A stretch of 64,000 nt of DNA from Pseudofabraea citricarpa (Eukaryota > Ascomycota > Leotiomycetes > Helotiales > Dermateaceae). Below, piece by piece: positions 10,965-24,274 of this stretch. The notes beneath the pieces are model-generated. The model had not been told where the DNA came from, made no database searches, and worked only from the letters and a program-made list of their open reading frames with translations. Numbering within the stretch: position 1 is the stretch's first letter; every line of letters starts with the position of its first letter. The position numbers and the translations under genes are program-made. The stretch spans positions 496,001 through 560,000 of the forward strand of contig JAPWGK010000023.1 in assembly GCA_029641185.1 (NCBI GenBank), in the 5' to 3' direction.

Positions 10965-12777
10965 ATGAGAGGCATTGAAGCAATTGTGCTGCTGAGCACA
11001 GCAGCAACCTCAGTTCTCGCCTCAGAACCGGCTGGACCGCGAGGCGTTGGACCAGAATGTATGTACACCTCTCTACATTCTCCCCCTCCAGAAACCTCCA
11101 GCAGCCTGCCGTACCCGCGCTAACGCAGATGTCCTGTCCGCAGTTGTCAAGTTTTACGAATCCAAGGATGCATTCACTTGTATCTCGAACCCGTCCATCA
11201 CCATCAAGCCCTCGCAGATCAATGACGATTACTGCGATTGCCCCGATGGTTCAGATGAGCCTGGCACCTCGGCCTGCACTTCTCTCTCTCCCCTCTCCCC
11301 TCCTCAACCCATAGCCGGCGCGCCCAACACTACGCTCGCCCTGCCGGGCTTCTACTGCCAGAACAAGGGTCATCTGGCTGGCTATATTCCCTCCACCTAC
11401 GTCAACGACGGCGTGTGCGACTACGAAATCTGCTGCGATGGATCTGATGAGTGGGCAGGCGTGGGCGGGACAAAATGCGAAGACAAGTGCAAGGAGATTG
11501 GCAAGGAGTGGAGGAAGCTAGATGAGATTCGACAGAAGGCGGCTAAAAAGGCTGGCAAGAAGAGAGACGAGCTCGTAGCGGAGGCTGCGACGCTTCGCAG
11601 GGGTGTAGAGGACAGCATCAAGAAACTCGAGAAGGAGATCAAGGAAAAGGAGGCTAAGGCTGCTGAGCTTCTCAAGAAGTACGAGGAGGTGGAGAGGAAA
11701 GAGAGAGGTAGGGTTGTCAAGAGTAAAGGAAAGGGTAGCAAGGTCACGGTTCTCGCTGGGTTGGCGAAGGCTCGGGTTGAGGAACTGAGATTGGCATTGC
11801 TCAGTACTGTAGCAAAGAAGGACGACCTCCAGATCAAAGTCACCGAGCTGGAAACCATCCTGGCAAAGTTCAAGGAGGAGCGCAATCCCAACTTCAACGA
11901 CGAGGGTGTCAAGCGTGCTGTCAAGGCATGGGAGGACTACGCTGCAAAGAAGGACACCGAGCTAGATGATTCGGCTGAGAACCGTGATATTGAATCAATC
12001 TCAAAGCCGGACAGTGCTGATAATGGAGGTATCGAATGGGCACAATACGAGACCGAGGATGAAGAGAGTGATATCGATGCTCGTAAGTCCCCTGATCCTC
12101 CTTTTGAACATAGCAGTACTAACACGTTCCCAGTCTACAAATTCGAAGAATACCTTCCAGAGCCCGTTCGTGAATGGGTGCACAGCAAGATGAGTGCGCT
12201 CCGAGTACTCTTGATTGAGAACGGGATCCTAGCAGACAACGCCAACAGCGGAAGCGAGTCGATCCTGGTAAGCAGCGCGCGCGAAGCGTACCAGGGCGTG
12301 ACGGACGAGGTATCAGACAAGTCCAGCAAGCTCGGGGATCTGGAGCGCGACCTCAGCAAGGACTACGGGCCATCAGACATCTTCCGGGCGCTGAAGGGGA
12401 GCTGCGTGAACAAGGACTCGGGCGAGTACACGTACGAGCTGTGCTGGCTGGAGAAGACGACGCAGAAGTCCAAGAAGGGCGGCGGCAACACGGGCATGGG
12501 CAACTTCGTGCGCATCGACAAGATGGAGGTCGACGACGAGATTGCCGCCGACGGCAAGGGCCTGGGCAAGGGCGAGCGCATCGTGCTGCATTATGAGAAC
12601 GGCCAGCATTGCTGGAACGGGCCCAATCGCCAGACCATCGTCGTCTTGGGCTGTGCCGAGAAGGACGAGATCTGGAAGGTCGTCGAGCAGGAGAAGTGCT
12701 CGTACCGTATGGATGTCGGTACGCCGGCGGTCTGTGATGGCTTGGTTGAGGGCGACGCCAAAAAGGATGAGCTGTAG
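10965..12777 (+). CDS. GTB1: Glucosidase II beta subunit (PRKCSH/GTB1 family)
   Basis: Exons 10965-11058, 11144-12082 and 12134-12777 give 558 residues. The first intron is needed to join a signal peptide (residues 1 to about 20, ending SVLA) and RGVGPE to the FVKFYES segment; it has a GCTAACG branch site. Intron 2 is 51 nt with a GTAAGT donor. The product is the non-catalytic subunit that holds the glucosidase II alpha chain in the ER and recognises mannose on N-glycans during glucose trimming. Seen in order: two Cys-rich LDLa-like modules containing CDCPDGSDE and CCDGSDEW, a long Lys/Glu coiled coil, an acidic linker, a C-terminal mannose-6-phosphate-receptor homology domain with paired Cys, and a C-terminal KDEL retrieval signal. 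Identification is firm. Confidence 0.95.
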
Positions 12778-13148
12778 ATTGTAGAGCTAGTTGCATTTCT
12801 GGATCGGATGTCTGTTGGGTTTTCTTTTTGTCGTGGTGCATGTATAGAAGATTTAAAAAAAATACAACGTCTGGAATCCATTGAAGATGTAAGAAATTCA
12901 CTTGGGATATGTCTATGTTTATGTTTAAATAATGGAGATGGAGACATTGAAGTAGGCCATGCTCATAGCCATTCATCACGTTTTACAATGTCAACTCTGT
13001 GGTAGGATCCTTGTTGAGGTCAGAAGACGTGTCAAGCATGGTTCACTTCAAATGGAAATCTAAATCGTCATTCATTCATACTTGTCTGGTATAATAAACG
13101 CTGAGCCACCAAAACATAGTCAGGCATATGTACTCGGCTTTAAAAACT
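12778..13148. other. Convergent intergenic region between GTB1 and the aldo-keto reductase
   Basis: Two 3' ends meet here. AT-rich, no ORF with coding character, no repeat or RNA seen. Confidence 0.6.
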
Positions 13149-14372
13149 CTACATGAGGGACTTGTTGAAGGTCATGGTGGCACGCGATGGCGGCGAAGGA
13201 CCAGGGATCTTGGGGGTGTTGCCCAGAATCTCCTCGATCTCCTTCATGACCTCGGGCGTCAACTTGGGATACAGCTCGAGGCACTTGACGTTCTCGGTGA
13301 TCTGCGAGGCCTTCGTAGCTCCAAGGATGGCTACCGAGACGTTTGGGTTCTTGATGACCCACGCCAGTGCCAACGAAGTAACAGAGCCGCCGAGCTTCTC
13401 GGCGACCTTCGTCAGGCTCTTGACCTTCTCGATCTGAGCCTTCGTCTCGGGCTGCTCGAATTTGGAAGCTGAGTCTTTGGCGATGGTGCCGTAGCGAGAG
13501 TCGGCCGGCACGCCATCGTTGTACTTGCCAGTCAGGATCCCCTGGTACAGAGGCGACCAGATGGTAGTCCCGTAGTTGTAGAGCTTGTACAGAGGTGCGT
13601 ACTCGGCCTCGAAGCGGTCACGTACGAACATGTTGTACTGCGGCTGCTCGACTACCGGGCCTTGGAGACCGAGGCGGGTAGCGACGTGCTGTGCGTGCTC
13701 GATCTCAAATGCACTCCACTCGCTGGTTCCCCAGTAGTGGGCGTGCCCGTGGTTGATAATGGTGTTGAATGCGCGGACCGTCTCTTCCATGGGCGTGCAC
13801 CAGAAGTCGGCTCGGTGGGCATATACTACATCGACCGAGGGGAGATCAAGTCTCTTGAGCGAGCGCTTCATGCCCTCGATGATGTGCTTCCTGGACAGTC
13901 CGTGGTTGTTCGGGAACCCGTTGCCTAGAATGCGTCAACCCATCTATCTATCAATTCTGCCTCGCACCCCACTCTCTGCGCAGGTGAGCGGGTTCTCTCA
14001 CCATCGCCAAACATCAGCTTGGTGGTGATCACGTAGTCGTCGCGCTCGAAGTTGCACTTCTTCAAGGCCTTGCCCATGATCACCTCGGATTGCCCCTCGG
14101 CGTACACCTCGGCCGTGTCGAAGAAGTTGATTCCGTGGTCCCATGCCTCTTGTAGACATTCGGCTGTCTGCTCGACTTCTTTTACCCCGCCATCACTCCC
14201 GTACGTGAGCCATCCTCCGAGGCCTAGCACAGATACCTTGAGTCCTGTGTCACCCAGATAGCGGAATCTGTTCTGTGTCAGCCAATTGACCTTTGTGTGA
14301 CGGGAGACGGACGTACAGCATATCCTTAGGCTCGAATCTCTTGCCGGTCTGTGGGTATCCTTGGTCTGGCAT
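13149..14372 (-). CDS. Aldo-keto reductase, voltage-gated K+ channel beta-subunit type
   Basis: Minus-strand exons 14317-14372, 14002-14267 and 13149-13924 give 365 residues. The introns (49 and 77 bp) have GTACGT and GTGAGA donors. The start is [13 protein letters not shown], followed by the AKR core [16 protein letters not shown]. The catalytic tetrad is visible: Asp and Tyr in [10 protein letters not shown], Lys in ITTKL and His in VVYAHRAD. The substrate-pocket segment WGTSEW and the NADPH-binding C-terminal part with VAILGA are typical of the AKR6/Kv-beta group (also annotated as aryl-alcohol dehydrogenases in fungi). It should be an NADPH-dependent cytosolic aldehyde/ketone reductase; the true substrate cannot be read from sequence. 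It is transcribed away from RTF2, from a shared 757-bp region. Confidence 0.92.
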
Positions 14373-15129
14373 TTTGGGCAGACTGGCAAGGAATGATCAG
14401 TGAGAATTCTAAGCCAGGGTCATTGATATCCTTACTGTTTGGTTCTTTGTTATTTTAAGGTATGGGTTTTGTTTTTGGAAGTTGTGATTTGGAGAGGATC
14501 GAAGGAGGTTTATAATGGATACCTTGAGAGCTTGAGCTTTTTCGTCGTTTAATGCCTCGACTTCGTCTCGTCATTACACCGTCATTTGTCCAAAGAGGAA
14601 GGTGGGGTGGCTGTGCTTTACTAGAGCTTTTGACTGCATTTAACCCCAAGCACGGGAGTTGTGTTAGAGAACTAGAAGCTGTAGAGCTAGTTAAGCTGCT
14701 GAGTACCATCTCTCAAAGGAGTATCGTCATCATGCAAGATTGAAGGGCGAAGCATTCACAGGATCTTGTGCTGATTGCGTGTAACCTTCCTACAGAGCTG
14801 GCATATCTTAAGAGCTGTTATGATGTTGAATAACCTCTGATATCTACATCATGCAGTGAGTATTTACAGTACATTTAGATGGACGATCAATTCCAGAACC
14901 TGCAAGCACCAATTTAGAGTACAAGAACAATGCATGCAAGGTAAGCTTCCTGCGAGATACGGTAGCTGACAGAGTTAAGGTACCTCGGCTCGGACTATAT
15001 ATCTTCCTCTAGTGCCGTTCTAAACATCGATAGGGATCTTATCGCAGCTTTAGCTTCTTTGAATCAGCCTCAACCACAAGTCTCCTCAGAACACCGATCC
15101 CGAACCAGAACCTTCGAACTTCGCGCATC
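14373..15129. promoter_or_regulatory. Divergent promoter region between the aldo-keto reductase and RTF2
   Basis: 757 bp separate the two start codons, so both promoters must lie here. A TATATATC stretch at 14997-15004 lies about 125 bp upstream of the RTF2 start. Nothing else distinctive is seen. Confidence 0.55.
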
Positions 15130-16068
15130 ATGGGTAACGACGGAGGAAGTATTCCTACGCGACGCGAGCTCGTCAAAAATGCGGCGCGCAACCCAAATAC
15201 TTCAGAAGTGAAGGCAACCCAACTCGAGGCGCAAACCCACCACTGGACATACTGTCCCTTATCCAACCGACCCCTCGCCACACCTATAGTGTCGGACAGC
15301 TCTGGGAGCCTGTATAACAAAGATGCAATCATCGAATTCCTCATCCCGAATGACGAAGCGCCGCAGAAAGATAAGGAAGAAGTCCTGCAAGGACGGGTCA
15401 AGGGTCTGCGTGATGTGGTTGAGGTCAAGTTCAAGGTCGAGAAGGAAGGCAGAGAAGAGAAGAAGGTCTGCCCGATCACCAGCAAGGAATTAGGTCCCAC
15501 AACAAAGGCCGTTTATCTAGTGCCCTGTGGGCATGCCTTCTCGGAGGTCGCGATTAGGGAGGTGAAGGGAGATGTATGCGTTGAGTGCAACGAGGCATAC
15601 TCAGCAGATAATATTATCCCGATACTACCTTTGGCAAAGGAAGATATTGATAGACTAGTAGCTCGGGCTGCAAAGTTAAAGGATTCTGGATTATCGCATT
15701 CGCTGAAGAAAGCTCCAGGAAGCAAGAAGCGGAAGAAGCACGCCGAGGTTACAGTTGAAGCTGCGACGGAGAAGTCTGCAACTCCTGCTGAAGGATTGCC
15801 GGAAAAAGTCAGAAGCAGAGTTGCTGAGAATGGATCAGTACCTGCGTCTAGAAGTGGCACATCCACACCATCGGGAGCCATCAAGAATGCTGCTACTGCA
15901 TCCTTGACTACTAAGGTTATGGAAGAGCAAGAAGAACGGAATAAGCGCCGGAAGTTAGGGTTGAACGACAACCTCAAGAGCCTGTTCTCAAATACCGGTT
16001 ATGATGCTGCATCAAGGAAAGGCGGCGATTTTATGACTAGAGGGTTTTCACTACCAAAGAAAGCTTAG
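15130..16068 (+). CDS. RTF2: Replication termination factor 2 (Rtf2) family protein
   Basis: A single exon encodes 312 residues beginning MGNDGGSIPTRREL. Rtf2 proteins carry a RING/U-box-like fold; in fission yeast Rtf2 acts at replication fork barriers and has also been tied to splicing. Visible here: the N-terminal Rtf2 signature with HHWTYCPLSNRPL (about residues 37-50), followed by a second half-site CPITSKEL and then VPCGHAFSEVAI and CVECN, giving the incomplete Cys/His ring expected of the family. The tail from about residue 190 is Lys/Ser-rich and disordered, with the nuclear-localisation-like run KKRKKH. Length and domain order match the family. Its stop lies 589 bp before the TOR start. 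Confidence 0.94.
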   Translation: MGNDGGSIPTRRELVKNAARNPNTSEVKATQLEAQTHHWTYCPLSNRPLATPIVSDSSGSLYNKDAIIEFLIPNDEAPQKDKEEVLQGRVKGLRDVVEVKFKVEKEGREEKKVCPITSKELGPTTKAVYLVPCGHAFSEVAIREVKGDVCVECNEAYSADNIIPILPLAKEDIDRLVARAAKLKDSGLSHSLKKAPGSKKRKKHAEVTVEAATEKSATPAEGLPEKVRSRVAENGSVPASRSGTSTPSGAIKNAATASLTTKVMEEQEERNKRRKLGLNDNLKSLFSNTGYDAASRKGGDFMTRGFSLPKKA

Positions 16069-16657
16069 AGGCTGTATAATTTTTGATGATACATCTCAGC
16101 TTGAAATCATGGCGTTAGGGGATGCAATGTGGGATGGCATACATGAGGAGTTATTTTATACTTTTAAAATGAGATACCATGAGAATATGTACGATTGGCC
16201 CTTTTGTTTTATTTCCTGCAGACTTTTTTGAACGTAGGTCTTGAACAGAGTCCATGCGAATTTTGCTGCTCAAACTTTAGCCGACTCCGTTGCTATGGAC
16301 GGAGTAGTTCTCTGGTCTAAACACCAGCTTACTGAGCTCTTGTCAAGTTTTCTCTGAGATCTGAACCATCAACACAGCCGGCTCGCTATCATTATCTCCT
16401 AAACAGTTAACGAACAAGATCTACCCAAATCAGGTTACTCATAACATCCGTAAATCGTGTAACACGTGACCTTCCAGAGCTCCGAGTGCTAGCTTAATCT
16501 GGCCCTCGCGTCACAGGACGCAGTGTAGATTGACATCTCCAACTTAAGTTACTTTCCACACTTGCCCCAAACGTTCAAGTTGAACCATTACAACGACGTA
16601 TGGAAGAGGATGTGCTTGGCACAGTAGATTTGGAGCTGGTAGCAGCATAACGACAAA
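16069..16657. other. Intergenic, promoter region of TOR
   Basis: No coding or RNA feature seen. A CACGTG E-box-like hexamer occurs near 16463. The only longer reading frame, on the minus strand, overlaps the first TOR exons and is a shadow. Confidence 0.55.
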
Positions 16658-19600
16658 ATGTCTCATCAAGAGATACTCGCGCGCATCGAGAAAGACTTGC
16701 GCAATAGGTATGGGAAACCACCTGCAAGGCCCCTCGTGCTTATAGCTAACGCACGCCGTCCACAGAAGCAGCGATGACACCCGAAAAAGGGCTGCAGAGC
16801 AGCTCAGGGAGCTAGTCCAAGTAACAGCCAGAGGTGCGCATATCCCCAAGCCTCATGATTCCTGGTCGCAGCATGGCAGAGTAGCAGCTAACGTTTCTGC
16901 ACCTTGCAGACTATCCCCAGGAACGTTTCTTGGAATTTTACGCTGGTGTCAACAATAAGGTTGCGCACCTTGTCCAGAATGCGAGCGAACCATCCGAACG
17001 ACTAGGTGGCATACATGCCCTGGACGCCCTCATCGACTTCGATGGCGTCGATGCAGCCCAAAAGACCACCCGGTTTACACAGTCACTACGGAAGGTTTTC
17101 TTGACCAAGGATTTAGTGGCGATGCAGCCGGCTGCTGTGGCACTCGGAAAATTATGCAGACCAGGAGGAGCACTGATTGCGGAGCTGGTAGAGAGTGAGG
17201 TCAAGACTGCGTTGGAGTGGCTACAATCAGATCGAATCGAAGAGAAACGCTATGCCGCTGTCTTGATCCTGAGAGAATTAAGCCGAAATGCCCCAACGTT
17301 GATGTATACCTTTGTAGGCCTCATCTTCGACCAGATATGGGTGGGATTACGGGATACACGGCTCCTCATACGAGCCACAGCCGCAGAAGCCATAAGTGCA
17401 TGCTTTCAAATCATCAGAGAGAGAGACCAGACAATGAGACAACAATGGCAGACCAAGATATACGAGGAGGCTGTTCAAGGTGTACGGCAGGGTACAGTCG
17501 AATATGTGCACGGGTCACTTCTTGTGATTAAGGAGCTGCTTCAACAGGGAGGAATGTTTATGCATGAACATTACCAAGAAGTTTGCGATATCGTCTTTCG
17601 ACACAAAGATCACCGAGATATGACCATCCGCAGAACTGTGGTCATTCTTATACCTGAGCTGGCAGACTACTCCCCAGCTGAATTTGCACAAACCTACCTG
17701 CATAAATTCATGATATTCCTCTCCGGCATGCTGAAGAAGGATAAAGACCGGAATGACGCATTTGTGGCTATTGGAAAGATTGCAAATGCTGTCAAGAGCG
17801 CAATTGCACCATATCTAGATGGGGTTCTGATCTATGTCAGAGAGGGCTTGAGCATTAAATCGTAAGACATTTCTTTCCGAAATGTTATTTTTACTAATAT
17901 ATTTTAGGAGACGAAGCGGAACTGTTGACCCCGTTTTCGACTGTATCAGCAGATTGGCAGTTGCTGTTGGTCAAACACTGAGCAAATATATGGAGGCTCT
18001 TTTAGACCCCATCTTTGCTTGTGAGCTCACTCCAAAATTAACACAAGCACTTGTGGATATGGCATTCTATATTCCACCAGTAAAGCCTATCATTCAAGAA
18101 AGATTACTGGATATGCTCAGTCAAGTCCTTTGCGGGGAACCTTTCAAACCTCTCGGTGCCCCGACCCCTAATAGTATTGCAGCAGCACCTGTTGTACCGA
18201 AAGATTCCAAGGACCCACTCGCATACGAACATCGCCAAGCGGAGATCAAGTTGGCTCTCAATACCTTAGGCAGCTTTGACTTTTCAGGCCATGTCCTCAA
18301 TGAGTTTGTTAGAGATGTGGCTATCAAATATGTCGACGACGAAAATCCCGATATTCGTGAAGCTGCAGCCTTGACTTGCTGCCAGCTCTACGTAAGAGAC
18401 CCAATCGTCAACCAAACTAGTTACCACGCTATTCAGGTAGTGAGTGAAGTGATTGAGAAACTCCTCACTGTTGGTGTAGCGGATCCAGACTTCAATATTA
18501 GAAGAACTGTTTTGGCTGCTTTGGATGAGCGCTTTGATCGTCACCTAGCAAAAGCAGAGAATATCCGTACGCTGTTTTTCGCTTTGAATGATGAAGTATT
18601 TGCTATCCGAGAGGTGGCTATTGCAATCATTGGACGTCTGACGCATGTCAACCCGGCATACGTCATCCCAGCTCTTCGAAAGGTTCTGATACAGATGCTT
18701 ACAGAACTGGAGTTCTCTGATGTTGCTAGGAATAAGGAGGAAAGTGCCAAGTTGCTCAGTTTACTTGTGCAGAACTCACAGAAACTGATCAAGCCATATG
18801 TGGACCCAATGATCTCTGTTCTGTTGCCAAAGGCTCGAGATCCTAGTGCAGCAGTAGCTTCTACAATCCTCACAGCTATTGGCGAGCTTGCAGCTGTCGG
18901 CGGAGAGGATATGCTTCCTTACATTGACCAGTTGATGCCCATCATTATTGAGGCTCTTCAGGACCAAAGCTCTTCAGCCAAACGAGAAGCGGCTCTTCGA
19001 ACTCTCGGACAGCTAGCAAGTAGCTCTGGCTATGTGATCAAGCCTTATTTGGACTACCCCCAACTTCTCGAAATATTGCAAAACATCATTCGAGGAGAGC
19101 CACAAAGAGCAGTTATTCGTCAAGAGACTATCAAGCTGATGGGTATCCTTGGTGCCCTTGACCCTTATCGTCATCAACAGGTCGAAGAGAGATCGCCGGA
19201 AATGCAACTACGCATGGAGTCCAACCAGCTGACTGATATCTCATTGATGATGACTGGCCTTACGCCTTCAAGCAAAGAATATTTCCCTACTGTCGTGATC
19301 AACGCGTTGCTACAGATACTTAAAGATCCATCACTTCATATCCACCACTCGGCGGTTATTGATGCAATTATGAACATATTCAAGACCTTGGGTTTGGAGT
19401 GCGTATCCTTTCTTGACAAGATCATTCCGGCATTCCTATCCGTCATTCGAAGTGCTCCTCCAAACAGACTGGAGCTCTATTTCAACCAGTTGAGCATACT
19501 CGTCATGATCGTGCGTCAGCACATTCGAAACTACCTTCCTGAAATGGTCACAGTCTTAAAAGAGTACTGGAATGTATCCTCAAATCTGCAATCCACCATA

Positions 19601-22600
19601 TTGAGTCTTGTGGAGGCAATCTCTCGATCATTGGAAGGAGAATTTAAGATCTACCTTGCCAATCTCCTGCCCTTGATGCTGGGTGTCCTTGAAAAAGACA
19701 ACTCTACCAAGAGACAACCTTCCGAGCGGGTTCTAAGGGCCTTCTTGGTCTTTGGGTCCAGCAGTGAAGAATACATGCATTTGATCATACCAGTTATTGT
19801 CAGTGTCTTCGAGAAACCCCAGCAGCCATCATTCATTCGAAAGGCCGCTATCGAGACAGTGGGTAAGATCTCACGCCAGGTTAACCTTAATGACTTTGCC
19901 TCTAAAATCATCCACCCGCTGGCAAGAGTCTTGGCTGGTAACGATCCTTCTCTGAGACTTGCAGCTCTCGATACGATATGTGCATTAATCTTCCAACTCG
20001 GAAAGGATTATCTTCATTTTGCACCAACGATCAACAAGGTACTTGCAACACACAACATCACCCATCAGAACTATGAACTTCTTGTCGGCAAGTTGCAGAA
20101 AGGCGAAGTATTGCCACAAGATCTTAGTGCTGAAGAGCGGTATCTCAACCAACCCGACGAGACAACATTCATGGATGTCAGTAACAAGAAGCTTGACTCC
20201 AACCCTGTCCATCTGAAGGCTTCCTGGGACGCCTCCGGCAAATCCACAAAAGAAGATTGGCAAGAATGGATGCGTAAATTTAGTGTTTCCGTCCTTCAAG
20301 AATCCCCTAATCATGCTCTTCGCGCTTGTGCTGCTCTAGCAAATAACTACCCTCCTCTGGCACGAGAACTCTTTAACTCCGCATTCGTCTCTTGCTGGAG
20401 TGACCTTTTTGAACCTTACCAAGTAAGTCCTCACTACGATTTAAATCATCATTCAACGCTAACAATACCAGGATGATCTTATTCAAAACATTGAGCTCGC
20501 AATAAAATCCCCCCATGTAACCCCTGATCTTTTAGGCATCCTTTTGAACCTCGCCGAGTTCATGGAGCACGACGATAAAGCTCTTCCCATTGATATCCGG
20601 GTTCTAGGACGCGAAGCTGGTAGGTGTCATGCTTGGGCAAAGGCCTTGCATTACAAGGAATTGGAGTTCTGTCAGGAGCAAAATGGCAGTGCTGTTGAAG
20701 CACTGATTCAGATTAACAACCAGGTAACACATTCCAGGATAAATTGGTCAAATATAAACATCGAAACGCTAATGGAATTGGACGGTCAGTTGCAACAATA
20801 TGATGCGGCTATTGGTATTCTGAGGCGGGCTCAACTCTACAAGGATAGCGCAAACATTACTTTGCGTGAGACTTGGTTTGAGAAGCTCGAACGATGGGAG
20901 GAAGCTCTAGAGTTCTATAAGAAACGTGAGCAGGAACACCCTGATCAAGCTGACACCTTTGAGGTAATTATGGGTAAATTGAGGTGTTTGCATGCTTTGG
21001 GAGAATGGGATCAGCTTTCTGCCTTGGCACAAGACAAATGGCATACTTCTACCTTGGAGATCAAGCGAGCAATTGCTCCTCTGGCTACTGCAGCCGCTTG
21101 GGGACTTGGTAAATGGGATCTCATGGATGACTACATTGGCGTCATGAAATCACATACTCCTGATCGTTCATTCTTTGGGGCTATTCTTGCCTTACATCGG
21201 AATCAATTCAGAGAATCTGCTCTCTTTATCAACAAGGCACGAGAGGGCCTGGACACTGAGCTGAGTGCTTTGATGAGCGAGTCATATAACCGTGCCTACA
21301 CAGTTGTTGTACGAGTACAGATGCTGGCCGAACTCGAGGAACTCATTACCTACAAACAGAGCAACAATAACCCCGAACGACAAGCAACTATGAGACATAC
21401 TTGGGAGAAGCGTCTACTTGGTTGCCAACGCAACGTTGAGGTTTGGCAGAGAATGCTGAAGCTTCGAAATTTGGTGATATCACCTAAAGAGAACATGCAA
21501 ATGTGGATCAAATTTTCGAATCTGTGCAGGAAGTCAGGCCGGATGGGTTTGGCAGAGCACTCTCTGAGGCAGCTTATTGGCAATGACGAAAACCTTGACA
21601 TGATTCTGCCGCCGGTTGACGAGGATGGTCAAATAATTTTGCGGCATCAACGACCATCTCCCAACAGCATACAGCCTCATGTCAATTATGCTGTTCTCAA
21701 GTTTTACTGGGCCTCTGGTCGTCAAGCACAAGCACTGGAAGGCCTCAAGATGTTTACTGCTGATCTGGCTGACCGACTTGAGGCAGCACAAATGGCGGCT
21801 CAGGGTCTGAACGGCGAGGCACATATGAATGGTGGTTATCCAAATGGGATGAACGGCATGAATGGTCTCAACGGCAATAGCCATGCTTACATCCTTTCTC
21901 CGAAGGCTATGGCTGAACACACTGTACTCCTCGCACGATGCTGCTTGAAACAAGGAGAATGGCAAATCGCACAGAAGAAGGGCGATTGGGAACATGACCA
22001 TGTCGACGATGTTCTTGCCTCGTATCGTTATGCAACACACTATAACCCAACTTGGTACAAGGCATGGCATGCTTGGGCTTTGGCGAACTTCGAGATCGTG
22101 CAGGCCGTAACAGCTCCGGAACGTGACCAAGCCACTGTTCCTGAGCACATTATCAAGAAGCATGTGGTACCAGCAATTCAGGGCTTCTTCCGGTCAATCT
22201 CACTCTCCGCTGGAAGCTCTTTACAAGATACCTTGCGACTATTGACTCTCTGGTTTGCTCATGGTGGAAATGCAGAGGTTAATGCAGCTGTTACTGAAGG
22301 CTTTACTTCCGTCAGCGTTGACACCTGGCTCGAGGTCATTCCTCAGTTGATAGCTCGAATCAGTCAGCCAAATTCTCGTGTCCGACAATCTATTCACAAT
22401 CTACTTGCAGATGTCGGTCGAGCTCATCCCCAGGCATTGGTCTATCCCTTGACCGTTGCGATGAAGTCGAGTCCAAATACTCGTCGCCAGAAGGCAGCTG
22501 CACAGATTATGGATAGTATGCGACAGCATAGTGCACGACTTGTGGAACAAGCGGATGTTGTCAGTCACGAACTTATCCGTGTTGCAGTGCTGTGGCATGA

Positions 22601-24274
22601 ACAATGGCATGAAGGTCTTGAGGAGGCATCAAGACTTTATTTCGGTGACCATAATATCGATGGCATGTTTGATGTCCTGGCACCTTTGCATGACCAACTT
22701 GATCAAGGTCCAGAGACTCTTCGAGAAATTTCATTCGCCCAGACATTTGGGCGTGATCTTCAAGAGGCTCGAGAGTGGTGCTTTACCTACAGAGCATCTG
22801 GAGATGTAGGCGATCTTAACCAGGCTTGGGATCTCTATTATCAAGTTTTCAGACGAATTGCACGTCAACTACCGCAACTCAATAACCTGGAACTGGCTTA
22901 TGTCTCACCAAAACTACTTCACGCAAAGGATTTGGATCTTGCCGTACCGGGTACTTATCAAAGTGGCCGACCTGTCATCAGAATTCTGAATTTCGATACC
23001 ACCTTCAGTGTTATTTCCTCAAAACAAAGACCCCGAAAGTTGAGTCTTAATGGTAGCGATGGTTCTGCATATGCTTTCCTTCTTAAAGGACATGAAGATA
23101 TTCGTCAAGACGAGCGAGTCATGCAACTTTTCGGTCTCTGCAACACACTGATGACCAGTGATTCGGAATCCTACAAGCGTCACCTCAATATCCAGAGATA
23201 TCCAGCTATCCCTCTGTCACAGAACTCTGGTCTACTAGGATGGGTCCCCAACAGCGATACTCTTCACGTCCTGATTCGTGAGTATAGAGAGAGTCGCAAG
23301 ATTCTGCTCAACATCGAACATCGTATTATGCTACAGATGGCACCTGACTATGACAATCTTACTCTGATGCAAAAGGTTGAGGTATTTGGATATGCATTGG
23401 ATAACACTACTGGCCAGGATCTCTACAGAGTCCTATGGTTGAAGAGCAAGAGTTCCGAATCTTGGCTTGAACGCCGTACCAGCTATACCAGATCCCTAGG
23501 TGTTATGTCGATGGTCGGATACATCCTTGGACTTGGCGACAGACATCCTTCTAATTTGATGTTGGACAGAATCACAGGTAAAATCATCCACATTGATTTC
23601 GGTGACTGTTTTGAGATCGCGATGGATCGTGAAAAGTACCCTGAGCGCGTGCCATTCAGACTGACAAGAATGTTGACATATGCCATGGAAGTTAGCAACA
23701 TTGAGGGAAGCTTTAGAATTACTTGTGAGAATGTTATGAGGGTTCTCAGGGACAATAAGGAGTCTCTGATGGCGGTTCTCGAAGCAGTAAGTTTATGCAG
23801 TTCAATCATAGACAAGCAATGGCTAACAAATCACAGTTCATTCATGATCCTCTACTAAATTGGCGTTTGACTGATCCCAACTCACCCGAAGGCCCCAATT
23901 TCCGAGAAAGACGAGAATCCATATCTACTGGTGGTGGCCAACAAAGAAGATTATCAATCATGGATGCCGACGTGCCACCTACGGAGTTAATCGCAGCGGA
24001 TCCAACAGCAGCCCCTGGTGGACCACCATCGTCTCGTCCCCGTGCCCGTACCAACTCTACGGCTACTGGGGTTGAAGTCAACTCGGATGCTGCAGAATTC
24101 AAGAGCGAGAAAGCTGTGCGGGTTCTCAACCGAGTCAAGGAGAAATTGACTGGACATGATTTTAGACCTGAGGAGGAATTAGCAACAAATGCACAGGTAG
24201 ATAAGTTGTTGATCGAGGCAACGAAGCTGGAAAACTTATGCCAGCATTACATCGGATGGTGCAGTTTCTGGTGA
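16658..24274 (+). CDS. TOR: Target of rapamycin (TOR) serine/threonine kinase
   Basis: Six exons: 16658-16707, 16766-16833, 16910-17861, 17908-20422, 20472-23786 and 23837-24274. They join in frame to 2445 residues, the usual TOR length. TOR is the PIKK-family catalytic core of TORC1/TORC2 that couples nutrients to growth. In order: N-terminal HEAT repeats (to about residue 1250), FAT domain, FRB domain ([16 protein letters not shown], with Ser1915 at the site equivalent to the yeast rapamycin-resistance Ser), and the kinase with LGDRHPSN (Asp2218) and IDFGD (Asp2237). The FATC tail ends in [10 protein letters not shown] Met/Asn/Gly-rich insert lies at about residues 1641-1667 inside FAT. Two tiny first exons (50 and 68 nt) restore the conserved N-terminus. 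No damage seen; a single intact copy in this window. Confidence 0.97.

Noticed and set aside
12353..12979. Minus-strand Arg/Ser/Pro-rich frame of 208 codons opposite GTB1
   Set aside because: Composition follows the codon bias of GTB1 read in antisense (GC-rich 3' end); no recognisable protein.
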